From: Cladopsammia gracilis
Lineage: Eukaryota > Cnidaria > Anthozoa > Scleractinia > Dendrophylliidae
Assembly: GCA_022457155.1 (NCBI GenBank)
Contig: JAJGOT010000071.1
Coordinates: forward strand, 421,001 to 485,000
Length of the DNA: 64,000 bases
Reading direction: 5' to 3'
Part shown: positions 15,025 to 25,766 of the stretch, piece after piece
Layout: each line of letters starts with the position of its first letter
Numbering within the stretch: position 1 is the first letter of the stretch
Notes under the pieces: model-generated
What the model saw: the letters and a program-made list of their open reading frames with translations, nothing else
Databases searched by the model: none
Told to the model about the DNA's origin: nothing
Program-made: the position numbers and the translations under genes

Positions 15025-15092
15025 TCGTGTCGGGGCCAGCATCCACAAGCTGTGGTTGGGGATGGTCTCGTGCCGGGTCAGCATTCACAAGC
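15025..15092 (+). repeat. two ~26 bp direct repeats upstream of the exonuclease
   Basis: TCGTGTCGGGGCCAGCATCC... at 15025-15050 recurs as TCGTGCCGGGTCAGCATTC... at 15068-15092 with few differences. It lies between the exonuclease promoter and the palindrome, as direct repeats often do near viral termini. Confidence 0.6.
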
Positions 15093-15097
15093 CCTGT

Positions 15098-15307
15098 GTA
15101 GTATAGGGGGTTGGTGTATCCGAGACCGCCTCCAAACGCCCGAAAAACCGCTTATTTTTGGAACTCCCGAACACCTGAGTTGCCGTGCCCCCAGGGCGAA
15201 TGCAATGAGCCCTGGGGGCACGGCAACTAAGGTGTTCGGGAGTTCCAAAAATAAGCGGTTTTTCGGGCGTTTGGAGGCGGTCCCGAATCACCAACCCCCT
15301 ATACTAC
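15098..15307. repeat. 210 bp near-perfect palindrome (possible element terminus)
   Basis: Arms 15098-15197 and 15209-15307 are inverse copies with only a handful of mismatches, around an 11-base loop (GAATGCAATGA). The outer ends read GTAGTATAGGGGGTTGGTG. It sits where coding density ends and host-type repeats begin. It may be a folded-back terminal repeat of the virus-like element (for example a resolved or fused telomere), or an independent foldback MITE that landed at the edge. No clear target duplication flanks it. Confidence 0.85.
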
Positions 15308-15340
15308 TATTACAGAAAGTGATAGATAAGTAATTTCAGA

Positions 15341-15470
15341 CATGTAAATTTGCTGTTATTATTGAAGGTGGTATTTTGCTTTTGATTTAACAAACATGTT
15401 TTGACAGTTCTTCTGTCATCTTCAATTTAAATTCTAAGTTAATTGATTGTGATTAAAATAACATATATAT
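15341..15470 (+). repeat. first part of a ~165 bp tandem repeat, split by the LINE
   Basis: The sequence from CATGTAAATTTGCTG through TTGATTGTGATTAAAATAACA recurs at 20268 onward with few differences. The remainder of this unit (GTTCAATTGAAGCCGTTG...) lies on the far side of the LINE at 20236-20267. The last 15 bases (AAATAACATATATAT) are the LINE target duplication. Confidence 0.8.
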
Positions 15471-15582
15471 ATATATTTTTTTTTTATTTAAGTGAAAACA
15501 ATACATCATTGTAAAAGTTAAATAAAAGGACAACACACAACAGAAAAAAGAAAAAAAGTCTATGATAACTACCCCGTATAAG

Positions 15583-16536
15583 CTACTTATCAAAGCTTCC
15601 TATACAATATTTCCAATTAAGCTGATTTATAAATTCAGTTAAATTACACGATTTAGAATTTAATTTCTGATGGTACAGATAGTATTTTGCAAACAAAAGA
15701 CACTGATTAAGTTTAAGCAAATAGCTTGTAGATGCGTCATTTTTAGAAGTAATGCCAAATAGTTCCTCTGTAAGAGAGGGTTGCAACCTGCAATTATGAA
15801 CTCTATTAAACCAACTAGTTACTTCATTTATAAAATATCTAGTTTTAGGACAGTTGACAAAAGTATGCAAAATAGAGTCTGGTTCATCACAATAAATACA
15901 TTTGTTACTGTTAACTATACCATAAATACATAGTTCTTTCCTAGTTACAACTATTCTATGAATTAATTTAAAATTAAACTCCCTTAATTTATTCTCACGA
16001 CATGTTTTTCCAATTTGGATGAACTTTTGCTCCCAGTTAATGTTTCCTACATTAAGTTCCTTCTCCCATTTTTTTGGACCCGCAGGGACAGTTTTAGTTC
16101 CATTGATAAATAGCCAGTAGTAATCTTTACATTTCAATTTAATTAAATCGACTGTTACTGAGGGGGACAGTTGGAATTGAGTATTTTCAGGCAGAAATGT
16201 GTGTTTTATTTGAAGAGATCTCGCTTTCAAAATAATATGCTTTGGGATTGCAGATAGCACCTGCAGATAACTTAAGAAGTTTGTCTTAATCCCATATCTT
16301 TCTTGAAACATTTGGAAAGATAACAGTTTTCCGTATTTATCCATTAGGTCGTGTACTGACATTATTCCCTTCTCTATCCATGCATTATAACAAAAAGGTT
16401 TTTGGTAAATTAAAATATCCTTATTATTGAATAAGAATAAGTCGTGACCACTCGCGCAATTATAGAGGGTCCTTAATTCAAGGAAATAAAGTAAGATGAA
16501 CTTGTAAAAGTGTGGAATTGACGATTGTTCAACCAA
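15583..16536 (-). pseudogene. LINE ORF2: C-terminal zf-RVT domain
   Basis: Last part of ORF2 in a frame shifted from the RT part. It carries LREFNFKLIHRIVVTRKEL, then a zinc-binding CIYCDEPDSILHTFVNC (C-x2-C, H-x4-C) and a helical tail. The same arrangement is seen in the truncated LINEs at 2.1 and 35.5 kb. It ends at 15583, about 110 bases before the 3' end of the element. Confidence 0.85.
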
Positions 16537-18440
16537 TTTGGTTGAAAAAGTGTGTTTGAATGGATTTCCATTTTTCTACTGGATTTTGCGTTCTTATTAA
16601 GAGTCTCGAGATCCAAGCTAACCTCAGCGATTTAAAGAGAATAATAGGATCAGGAGCACGCAGACCTCCGTCAGCATAATCGTTACGTAATACATCTCTT
16701 TTTATCTTGTCTTGTTTTTTGTTCCAAATGAAATTAAAAATATATTTTTTGATTTTTAAGATATCATCTAGGTTAATATCGAGCGAGGATGCCGAATATA
16801 CCAATTGTGAAATACCAATTGCTTTTGCTATGAGGCATTTGCCAAATAGAGATAAATTGCGACCACTCCAAATATCCAGTTTTGTGCTTAACTTTCTAAT
16901 TTTGGCCTCCACGTTTTTTTCATAGTTTCCCTTTATATCGTAAGATATGAAGATTCCCAGCGCACGCTCGGGTACTTCACTCCAATTTAGGTCCAAGGGT
17001 TTACTCGGGTTAATTGTCCATGGCCCAAGCCATATTGCTTTAGTTTTACTGATATTCAATTTGAGGCCAGAGATGTCACTAAAAGATTCAATTGTATTCA
17101 TCGCTCTTATGACAGAATTTATGTTTTTTAGGAACAATGTTGTATCGTCCGCAAATTGACTAATTTTATGCTCAGTGGAAAAGATTGTAATTCCCCTCAA
17201 TTGCTTTATCACATCTAAGCTGAGACGCTAAAAGCTCCGCTCCCAATATGAAAAGGTAGGGGGAGAGAGGGCATCGGTTGTGTAACCGTTATTTAATGCG
17301 CAACTTTCTGTATTGGAATAAAAAGTTGACACCCATCGTTTAACGCTACTACCAAAATTGAAGAAATCAAGTGTTTGTTGAATAAGGGTCCACTCTATAG
17401 TATCAAAGGCCTTCTTAAAATCAAGTAAGAGAAGAATGCCAGGAACTTCCTGTACCTCCGTCTGTTCAAGTATGTCGTTTATCAGTCTTATATTCTGTCC
17501 GATAAATCTCCCTTTCATAAACCCCGTTTGATTTTGATTTATCAATGTCAAAAGGACTTTCTCAATCCTCGAGGCGATAGCCTTTGAGGAAATTTTATAA
17601 TCGATGTTTAACAAAGTGATTGACCGCCAATTGGACAAATCTTTCAAATCCGCATTTTCTTTTGGAACGAGTGTGATTACGCCTCTACGTTGGGAAATGC
17701 TTAATTTAGTGCTCTCGTATCCCACGTTGATACTATCGAGGAGATCAGGAAATTAAAAAAATATTTATAAAATTCTACTGTAAAGCCATCATCTCCTGGT
17801 GACTTTCCATTGCTTAAGGATTTAAGTGCTTTCAAGCATTCATCTCTTGACAGGGGCCCTTCAAGCTCTTCGCGTGTATCATCCGATAATTGTGGTAAGT
17901 CCTGGCGCAAATTCTTAGTGAAATCTTGGAAGGCTTCCTCCGTGGTCTCTTTAACAGAGGTGTAGAGATTTTCATAAAACGCCTGAATTTCTTTAAGGAT
18001 TTCATTTTCTTTAACAATTGTTTTTCCTTCTGCAATAGAAAGCTCTGTTATTGTCTTCCTATTACCGTTCTTCCGTTCCATATTGAAAAAATAATTTGTT
18101 GGTCTCTCTCCTTTCTCGATCCAATTTATTTTGGAGCGAAGCATAGCACCCTCAGCCTTTTTCTCATAGATATGTTGAAGTTCCTTTTTAAGTCTTCACG
18201 TTCTTTTAACTCCACTTCGTTACTCTGTTCGGCGCTTTCCTCATTAGCAGCAATTTTTTCATCCAACAAGTCTATGCGAGATTGGAGCTGTTTCTCAAGT
18301 TCTCTCGTTTTCCGTGATTTGTTTTTAGCACAGGGAATAGTTAAGCTCCTAATCTCCATTTTAATCAATTCCCAGGTAAGCTTTTTGTCTGTTATTTCGG
18401 CATATTTTTGTTTTATATTAGGGTAATTATCCTTTATCAT
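16529..18440 (-). pseudogene. LINE ORF2: reverse transcriptase region, broken into four frames
   Basis: Successive minus-strand frames (18440-18126, 18144-17701, 17725-17228, 17212-16529) together cover a linker, an RT lead-in (GKSPGDDGFTVEFYK), template-primer motifs (NWRSITLLNIDYKI; QTGFMKGRFIGQNIR), catalytic motif A (LLLDFKKAFDTIEW) and catalytic motif C (FADDT). Frames change at about 18135 and 17715, and a stop with local loss lies near 17220. The protein is inactive, but the domain order is preserved. Confidence 0.87.
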
Positions 18441-18460
18441 ATTTACGTAAAGTTCGTCCT

Positions 18461-19216
18461 CTAATAAAGAGTCCCGGGTCCACGTTTCCTATTTTTAAGC
18501 AGAACACATAGCCTAACAGCTTTATGGTCCGGAGCAATCGAAGTTTTAACATCAGTATATTTAACTTGATGAGTTAATATTTTCGCAATTAAAAAGAAAT
18601 CGATTCTTGATTTTATATTGCATGCTCCAGATTCATAAGTAAAGCATTTTTTCCTGGGATATTTTTGTCTCAAGATATCTGTCAAGTCTAGTTCATTCAT
18701 CATAGAGAGAAGTTGATCTCTGTAGGCTGTTGCTTTCCACAGAATGCCGCCTTTTTTGTCAATTGCCTGCAATGTGGTATTCCAATCGCCTCCCAGTATC
18801 AAATCGGAAATTACGGCTTTAGACACTAAAAATAATTCCAACGTTCCAATAAATGCCTTTTGTAAAGCCGGGTTGTTTGGTGCATAAACATTGCATACAG
18901 AAAACTTCACTGCCTCAAAACAAGCATTGATTAAGACAATTCTGCCTTCCGAATCCTCAAAGGAGCTTTCAATTTGAATATCGTACAAAGGATTCAACAA
19001 GATACAGACACCTTTCTGATGGTTGGAGCCATGGGAAAAGAATATTTTTCCTCCCCATTCAGATTTCCATAATAATTCGTCGTGACGCTCAGAATATATT
19101 TCTTGGAGTAAATAAAAAGTACAATTTAGATCTTTTAAATAAGAGAAAATGCTGAGTCTTTTTCGTTTGCTTTTAAGACCTCTAACATTTAAGGACAAGA
19201 AATTACAGTTTGTCAT
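18461..19216 (-). pseudogene. LINE ORF2: APE-type endonuclease domain
   Basis: The N-terminal 230 residues of ORF2 form an exonuclease-endonuclease-phosphatase fold that nicks target DNA. Visible catalytic landmarks are SLNVRGL (Asn), LLQEIYS (Glu), GGDWNTT (Asp, Asn), SRIDFFL (Asp) and APDHKAV (Asp, His). The frame stops at 18461 by a frameshift before the reverse transcriptase, so ORF2 is not translatable as one protein. Confidence 0.87.
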
Positions 19217-19398
19217 TTTGAGACTGAATCCAAAATAAAAACAAAATCAAAACAAGTCTTATATTAAGACAAAATACACTTAACAATTTGAACAAAACAC
19301 TCAAACACTGATACTTTAAAGGGTAAATAAAGTTATTTACTAAGAGCTATGCGTCTACTGTACTTCCCTTAAGGTAGAAAAAAAAACCTGAAAGCCCT

Positions 19399-20145
19399 TT
19401 ATAAATCTTGAATTTCTTCTACAGAATGCATTTGTCTTGGCTTGCCCATCGGCGAAGTTTTGACAAAGATCTTTCCATCCAAAGACCAGCAGCTTTGAAT
19501 TTTTCCATTCCCTCTTTTTTCTACAGCTCGAAACATCATCTCTTTTCGATACGGCGCGAGATTTTCATTGATGAAGATCCGTTTTGGTCTCTCCGTCTCC
19601 GAAGTAACTAGCACCGTGCCGGGGAAGAGGCTTTGAACGGTAACACCTTTCAGATTCACGCGAGCTTTATAAAGTTTAGCTTTTGTCTTGTAGTTCACAA
19701 ATCTAGCAAGAATTGGTTTTTCGCCTTTTTTCGTTTTGATGCGGCGGGATATTTCGATGTCGTTTTCCTCTAACTGGATCCCGATTTCCTGTGCAATTTT
19801 ACAGATAATCTGGTCCGGAGGCATCCCGATATTATCAGGAATACCATGAAATTCCAAGGACGACTTTCTAGAATATTGTTCCAGGTTGTCGAGACTAACC
19901 TGGAGGTCTAGTATATCATTTGCTTGTTCTTTTGCCAATTTACTCGTGCTTCGAAGTTCTCTTTCCAATGTCGCTATATATTTGATCTGGTTTGCAAACT
20001 CTTCTTTAAGAGATTTGACTTCTTGATTGCTCTTTGCGATAGTGGCTTTCAGTTCTGCGACGTCTTGCATCAATTTGAAGTTATTATTTAATAAAGTTTT
20101 TACCGTACCTTGTATTTCGATTAAAAGTGTGTACATTTGCTTCAA
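19399..20145 (-). CDS. LINE ORF1 protein (L1 ORF1p-like), 248 aa
   Basis: RNA-binding ORF1 protein of the LINE. A long N-terminal coiled coil (about residues 10-90) leads into the conserved core start NLEQYSRKSSLEFHGIP. An RRM-like domain follows (ARFVNYKTKAKLYKARVNL), then a C-terminal part with LAPYRKEMMFRAVEK. This order matches the L1 ORF1p trimer-forming family. The frame is intact. It lies 75 bases inside the 5' end of the element. Confidence 0.85.
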   Translation of the reverse strand: MKQMYTLLIEIQGTVKTLLNNNFKLMQDVAELKATIAKSNQEVKSLKEEFANQIKYIATLERELRSTSKLAKEQANDILDLQVSLDNLEQYSRKSSLEFHGIPDNIGMPPDQIICKIAQEIGIQLEENDIEISRRIKTKKGEKPILARFVNYKTKAKLYKARVNLKGVTVQSLFPGTVLVTSETERPKRIFINENLAPYRKEMMFRAVEKRGNGKIQSCWSLDGKIFVKTSPMGKPRQMHSVEEIQDL

Positions 20146-20220
20146 AGAGGGGTCATTTTGAGAAGATTAGACGCTGAGCTCGTTTACACACGTCCGTTTA
20201 TCTCGCTAGGTAACCCTTCC

Positions 20221-20434
20221 AAATAACATATATATGTTCAATTGAAGCCGTTGTTCATTCGGTGTTTATGTAAATTTCTGTTATTATTGAAGATGATATT
20301 TTGCTTTTGATTTAAAAAAAAAATGTTTTGACAGTTCTTCTGTCATCTTCAGTTTATATTCTAAGTTAATTGATTGTGATTAAAATAACAATTATATATG
20401 TTCAATTGAAGCTGTTGTTTATTCGGTGTTTATG
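20221..20434 (+). repeat. rest of the split unit plus second copy of the ~165 bp tandem repeat
   Basis: 20221-20235 is the second copy of the LINE target duplication. 20236-20267 completes the first repeat unit. 20268 to about 20434 is the second unit, ending again in GTTCAATTGAAGCTGTTG and CGGTGTTTATG. Confidence 0.8.
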
Positions 20435-20541
20435 CTGACCTACTAAAATCAGTGTATATATAACTTAGGGGTGGTCATCACCTAGAAAAATACATGATAC
20501 ATGATGCCTGATGCAACTGTTGTGTTGGTTCTGACTAGAAC

Positions 20542-20861
20542 TTAAGTCAGATACATCTTACTGCCATCAGTGCTAAGTCCTATCTTCAGGTTCTTTTTGT
20601 AATCTAAAAACTTAAAAGAATTTATTATGTCACCTAAGATCCACTCTACAGAGGTGCATACTGTGCTGATTGCTGTATTATATGCTTCCATTTGTGGTGT
20701 GAGATGTGACTGACGAAATGGAGCCTGGAGGTGAATCCGGAAGGGGTATGCGGGATCCCCGTAAACACACATAGGTGTTCCAGTTGGGGAAAAGGCAAAT
20801 CGCCCTAAGTCATTTAAGAGCCCAGAACCAGCCAGCATCCCCGCATCATGTTTACGGCCCT
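20542..20861 (-). pseudogene. PIF/Harbinger (HARBI1-like) transposase, C-terminal exon
   Basis: The frame opens after a pyrimidine-rich splice acceptor (CTTTTCAG on the minus strand, just right of 20861). It encodes GRKHDAG, MLAGSGLLNDL, CVYGDPAYPFRIHL and a tail with STVCTSVEWILGDI. The GDPAYP segment carries an acidic residue of the DDE nuclease. It stops at 20542. The exon carrying the preceding catalytic part is not found between this and the N-terminal exon, so the gene is incomplete. Confidence 0.8.
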
Positions 20862-21137
20862 CTGAAAAGTAAAAAGAAAAGTTTATTTCAAAACAAATAA
20901 TATTTATTCAAGGCCTGTAAATTAGTTTCCCAAACCCGAGGAAATATTAGTTTTTATCCCCTTGCTCTTGTTAAATTTTGACAAATCTACAGAGAACCCC
21001 ATGATATTTCTAACCTTAAAGTACTCCCACACATGTGGGCCTGATAGGGTAGGGGTTTTGAGTCCTGAATCCTTAAATAGGGCATACTTATTTTGATTAA
21101 TCGTTACAACAGACATTAAAACCAACCTGTAAATTGG
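20862..21137 (-). other. spacer between the two Harbinger exons, no recognisable coding
   Basis: It includes a 67-codon frame (20922-21125) that I do not recognise and take for intron sequence. The expected middle transposase exon is absent here. Confidence 0.4.
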
Positions 21138-21611
21138 TTATCTTGCTTCAGCATACGTCTGAAGAGCCACTGGGGTTAGCACGTTTCTGTTCCAATCTGT
21201 GATTAGATGTGAGTGGTTTTCATAAATGAAATCTAAGACTTCATTTGTAATCAAACTCAAAACAGATACTGGTCTTGGAAATCGCGGAATCATATCGCTG
21301 TATCGACAAGGATAACTTGTCTTCCTCAGTAGCATGCACAACCCCTCGAGACCATCACAAAGGTTCCTCTGTCTGCATTTGATCACTGGAGGAATTTGTA
21401 GTCGGGGAAGATCAGCCTTTTCTATTCGGAATTCCGCCTTGCAATCAGCTGGGGCCATATCATCTAAGTTGAATTGATCATAAGACTTGTAACTGAAATC
21501 TGGATTTTTCGACTGAAAACAGTCGTAGAGCAGAACGAATTCTTCATCAAAAATCGTGTTTGTATTGTGAGTTAGCAAAAGCAGATCTCGAACATTCTTA
21601 AACTTGTTCAA
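21138..21611 (-). pseudogene. PIF/Harbinger transposase, N-terminal exon
   Basis: A 157-codon frame: FKNVRDLLLLTHNTNTIFDEE, FSYKSYDQFNLDDMAPADCKAEFR, a helix-turn-helix-like region (DLPRLQIPPVIKCRQR), then YPCRYSDMIPRFPRPVSVLS. This is the typical N-terminal DNA-recognition part of cnidarian Harbinger transposases. The same order, with different residues, occurs at 26399-25767. It ends at a stop after ALQTYAEAR without a clear donor site. I find no terminal repeats around it. Confidence 0.75.
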
Positions 21612-23011
21612 TTTTAACTAAGCGTATTTAAAAATATAGGGTGAACGACTCAGCGATGGCCGTCACTAGTGCCGTCGCGAGGATCAGGCTGCTAAAGGTT
21701 TGTATTTGGCAGGAACAACGCCGTCCTCGACACAGGCCCTCTCGTAGACTGCCGTTGCTGTCGTTCCAAAAAACAGGAGTTGCTAAAGGTCCCTAGTGTG
21801 ACTAGTAAAGGTATCTCCTTACAACCACCTGACCGGAAGCCGCAGAACAGATTCACTGCTACAGGGCATAAAATCATTTATTTGTTAAATAAATATCCTT
21901 TGTTTTTGTTGATAATTTTGTCAAGGAAAAGTCAGAAAAATATAGCACTGCAACAGCTTGAGACTTAGTAGACTGCAAGTAGTCCCTCCTTTTCCCTCAG
22001 GGATAGTAGAATGAGCGAAACGCGAGCACGCGTGAAAATCATTCCACGCGAGAAACGGCAAAAGATAGTGAGAATTGATTTTCAGTCTCTGCCTGGCTTT
22101 GACGGCTCTGATGTCTTTCGTAAGGGGCCGACCATTTGACTTTTGAGGGGCAGGGGGGGCTGGGTGATTGAAATTCGAAGAGAGAAAGTCGGCCCTTTCG
22201 ACAGAAGGAAAAAGGATACAAGAAAATTCAACCTTTTGTCACACAATATTTCACCAGGTGTCCAATTTAAAGAAAATCCTTATGGATAAATGGCATTTAA
22301 TACAGAACCAACTGTTGCTGAGGGAGATATATAAAGAGCCTCCCATTATCTCCTATAAAAGAGGGAAATCGCTTAAAGACATACTCGTTATAGCGAAACT
22401 CTAAAGGCGAGAACATCACATTGGTGAACAGCGGGAGTCGTGCAGGCCTGTCACTACTTTGTAACCTATTTCAAGAAAAAAATGCACCAATCTCTCAGGG
22501 AAATAACCATCTGAACATACAGCAAGGGGGGTGGGTTCTCCCTACAGTGTACATTTATGCCAAATGTCAAAACGTTAACCTTAAATGAGATATAGAAAAT
22601 GGAGAACGTTTAAGGGCATTTATTAAAGGTCAGTATTGGTACATTTATAATCTTGGTAAGCCAAAGAACAAAAATTCTAATAATGTTAATTTCAATGGCA
22701 TTTTACGCAGAGCAGTCCGACATTTAAGTGTTAAATGTGGTTTTGCTATAGGGAAGCAGTTATGTTAAACTTATGTCCACACATCCTTGATTTTGAAGAA
22801 AAAATTGTATTAAAAAAAAAATCTTGCATGGCTATAACGCTTAAAAAAAATTCTACATTGTTGCATGTCAGGAAAAAAAATTCCACCGCCAAAAATTTGG
22901 AGGAAAAAAATTCTTACCCAAACTTAATCACCCAACCAACTTGTGATACGGGAAGAGTTACTTATTGACCCTTATTTGACCATATAAAATCACCAGAATT
23001 CAGAACACAAT
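21612..23011. other. non-coding spacer with an interspersed repeat (about 22120-22945)
   Basis: No gene seen. The left border of a probable interspersed repeat (GGGCCGACCATTTGAC, with a following G-run and GGGTGATT near 22163) has a loose inverse partner near 22928 (AATCACCCAACCAACTTG). Inside are A-runs alternating with short words such as ATTCCACC. Confidence 0.35.
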
Positions 23012-23760
23012 AGAGACCTTACGCAACAGGACTGCTCCAGGAGAGGACGGCAAAATTTCATTGTGTGACGCGCGTGACCACTTGCTTCGCAAGTTGTTTG
23101 ACGCCATTTCCGGTTTCTCAGTGCCGTCCTCTTCGCGTTCACGACGTCGGAACAAGAGTTTTCAAGTTCTCAGGAAAACGTGAGTATTTTTATCCACTTA
23201 TTTTCATCTAAACTTTTTGTTTTTTCGACTGAACGATAGAAACCGATCATATTTTGAGTTACCAACCCTGTGTTATATTGAAACAACATTTTTCAAACGA
23301 AAATGAAGCTTACTTGTAAATGCAAATTACGAAGCGCTCAGACTGTCTGATTTCAGTTTGACCTGTAGAAATTTAATTATCCTTCAGCTGTCATTTTACA
23401 GTTTACGGCAGTTTCTGTCTCATCTTCATCCTCCGAATAAGAAACCTGGTGTAAAGTAATCTTTTCTTGTCTTTGAGAGTTGTTTTCATTACTTCAAGTG
23501 TGGGCTACACGTTTTTTCTTTCTGTAAACAAACTTTCAAATGTAAATCACACTTGTGTGAGTTAGAAGCTCAATACTAGTCGAAAATAATACAATAATGT
23601 GCGTTTCGCACTGCAGTACAAAAGAAATCCCGATCAGAAAGACCATTGCATGGGTAGAAAATATAGCCTCTAATCTTCATTTTCATATAACTTAAGTTTT
23701 AAAACAAAAATTTGACCTTGTTTGTTTCTCCACAATCTTATTAACAGAAAGATCCCAAAG

Positions 23761-24441
23761 ATGGAGTGGAAAATAGAGTGTGATATTCTTCTGTTAGAAG
23801 AGATCGTAGTTTCAGAGCCCTACCAGTACAAATCTTCGACACGAGAAAGAGGGAAAATATGGGAAGACATTACGGAAAGGCTGAATGCCAATGACGCATT
23901 CAAAAATCGACTCGGGAATAAAAGAGCCGTTCGAGACAGATACACCTTATTAGCAAAGAAATTCAAGAAGAGAATGGCGGAGGAGGAAAGGGCAAGCGGA
24001 GTATCACCCGAGATGTCTGAACAGGACAAGCTGCTAGAGCAGATCATTGAACGTTTTGAGGAAAGCGACAGGGAGGCTGAAGAAAATGCACAGCAAGGGG
24101 ACAAAAACAAGGAAAATGACCGGAAGAAAGCAGAGGAGATGAGGAAGCGCTCAATGGAAAAACTGGGAGAGACAAGGAAACAACAGGCAGAGGAGGGTGG
24201 TAAAGTGACACCAAGAAAAAGAGGCTCAGGGTCAGAAACCCTCGTTTACCTACGAGAAAAGGCCGAAAGAGAGTTCGAGCTGAGGAAAGAAGAACTGGAG
24301 GTTAAGAAGGATGAGCAATCCGCACAACTTCAGATGTTTCAGTTCATGCAACAACAACTGCAGCAACAGCAGCAGCAACAGCAGCAGCAGCAGCTTCAGA
24401 ATCAACTCCTTGTGGCACTAATTGAAAAAATTAATAATTAA
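23761..24441 (+). CDS. Harbinger-associated Myb/MADF-like DNA-binding protein, 226 aa
   Basis: Starts at MEWKIECD (ATG 23761); 13 codons open upstream include a likely splice acceptor (TTATTAACAG). The N-terminal ~90 residues form a Myb/SANT-like trihelix (CDILLLEEIV..., GKIWEDITERLNAND, VRDRYTLLAKKFKKRM). A charged linker with RKRGSGSETLVYLREKAEREF follows, then a coiled coil with a long polyglutamine tract (CAG/CAA, about 24346-24393). Proteins of this type accompany PIF/Harbinger transposases and bind the element ends. The frame is intact, in contrast to the transposase. Confidence 0.82.
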   Translation: MEWKIECDILLLEEIVVSEPYQYKSSTRERGKIWEDITERLNANDAFKNRLGNKRAVRDRYTLLAKKFKKRMAEEERASGVSPEMSEQDKLLEQIIERFEESDREAEENAQQGDKNKENDRKKAEEMRKRSMEKLGETRKQQAEEGGKVTPRKRGSGSETLVYLREKAEREFELRKEELEVKKDEQSAQLQMFQFMQQQLQQQQQQQQQQQLQNQLLVALIEKINN

Positions 24442-25059
24442 GTGTCCACTTTAAAACATGGATAATATATATTTTGGTTTAACCTTTCCTTGGTTCAAAT
24501 TACGTCGTTGTTAATTGATTGAACCACAAACATCAATGTCTGTTTTAGTCAAATGGCAATCAGTAATTTATTAAATTATGTATTTGAAGGCTTAAAAAGT
24601 AATACATTTGTAAAGCTTTTTCAAAGTGTCAAAGAATACGTCCTTTTTTGTGACAATACTTTTTGGATTTAGACATATTAAAGACTTATATTGTTTTAAG
24701 GCAAGTCCACACTTCAGTTACATTTTAGCTGTACACAGACATGAAAGGCTTCTGTATATTATGATCAATTATTAAACACGTATTTATACATATTTTCCTT
24801 ATAAACACTTTCATTGTGTTAATTAAACTTATCCAAATGGGGGAAAGTTAAAATATGAGACTAAAATACTCTTTAGGCAGGAAGTCAGGCCGATTTGGTC
24901 TTGAAATCACGGTGGGGTTTTAATCATGCATTATGCAATATCGCAATATTTATTTAAAAAATGTTTCACCAAAGTTTTGAAAATTTACAAAAACAGGATC
25001 TCCTGAATGCAATTACATGTATTTATTTTATTACCTGTAAAGTTAGGGCTTCCAAAAAT

Positions 25060-25180
25060 TTAATGGCAATCCGGGCAGGAGGGGGGTCTCCGGGCTTGGA
25101 AATCCAGGCGGGAGGGGGGGGGGGTCTATCGGGGACAGGAAATCCGGGCGGAGGGAGGGGTGAAAAAATCTTGCCATCCG
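25060..25180 (+). repeat. G-rich tandem repeat
   Basis: About three imperfect copies of a ~40-base unit of the form GGAAATCCGGGCGGGAGG plus a G-run. It could form G-quadruplexes on the plus strand. It lies inside the Harbinger element. Confidence 0.6.
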
Positions 25181-25766
25181 TAGGGTGGAAGTGGAATCAT
25201 AAATAATGAATCATAGCTTATTCATGAATCTTTGTGTTTAAAATTTGGGAATCATGAATAACAAGATGAATAAAAGAATCATAAATAACAAATGAATGCT
25301 TCTATTGACATTACTGTGAATATAAAAATAATAAATTATGTGATAAAATTTAAACTTTTTTTAAATATTCTGAGGGAGCATGCCCCGAGACCCCCTCTAA
25401 AGGACAACAACATCTACTGAGAATTTCACATTGGTTTCCAGCATATTATAAATTACGTGCAAGAAGAGTCCCCATTTGAAAAAGAAGACTGCCAGCAGAG
25501 TACTTAAATGCGCAAAAACCCTATAAGTGAAAAGCAACAGAAACTGGCAACAAGTTATTTTGAAAACCAAAATCATGTACATGGAATAAAATTTATACTT
25601 AGGAATCATGAATCATTGAGGCAAAACAAGACAAGAATCATGAATATCCATAAACCAATGATTCCCCTTCCACCACCGAATCTTTGCATCCAATCCTAAA
25701 ACGCTATCAGAAAAATTTTGCGGTTCATCCTTGACACAAAGTGCACCAAAATCCAGGATTTGCATC

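Larger units (their letters stand above)
15471..20220 (-). mobile_element. near full-length L1/Tx1-like LINE (4.75 kb) with 15 bp target duplication
   Basis: Minus-strand non-LTR retrotransposon bounded by AAATAACATATATAT at 15456-15470 and 20221-20235. It has an ORF1 with coiled coil, then an ORF2 with APE endonuclease, reverse transcriptase and a terminal zf-RVT domain. Its 3' end has a short A-run (T-run at 15476-15485 on the plus strand). ORF2 is broken by at least four frame changes, so the copy is inactive. ORF1 plus an APE endonuclease plus zf-RVT suggests the L1/Tx1 group. It was inserted just outside the palindrome that closes the virus-like element. Confidence 0.93.

Noticed and set aside
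14981..15088. 36-codon N-terminal extension of the exonuclease
   Set aside because: It is made of two direct repeats and lies upstream of the promoter-like motif at 14987.
15085..15333. Reading frames through the palindrome on both strands
   Set aside because: They are mirror copies produced by the palindrome, not genes.
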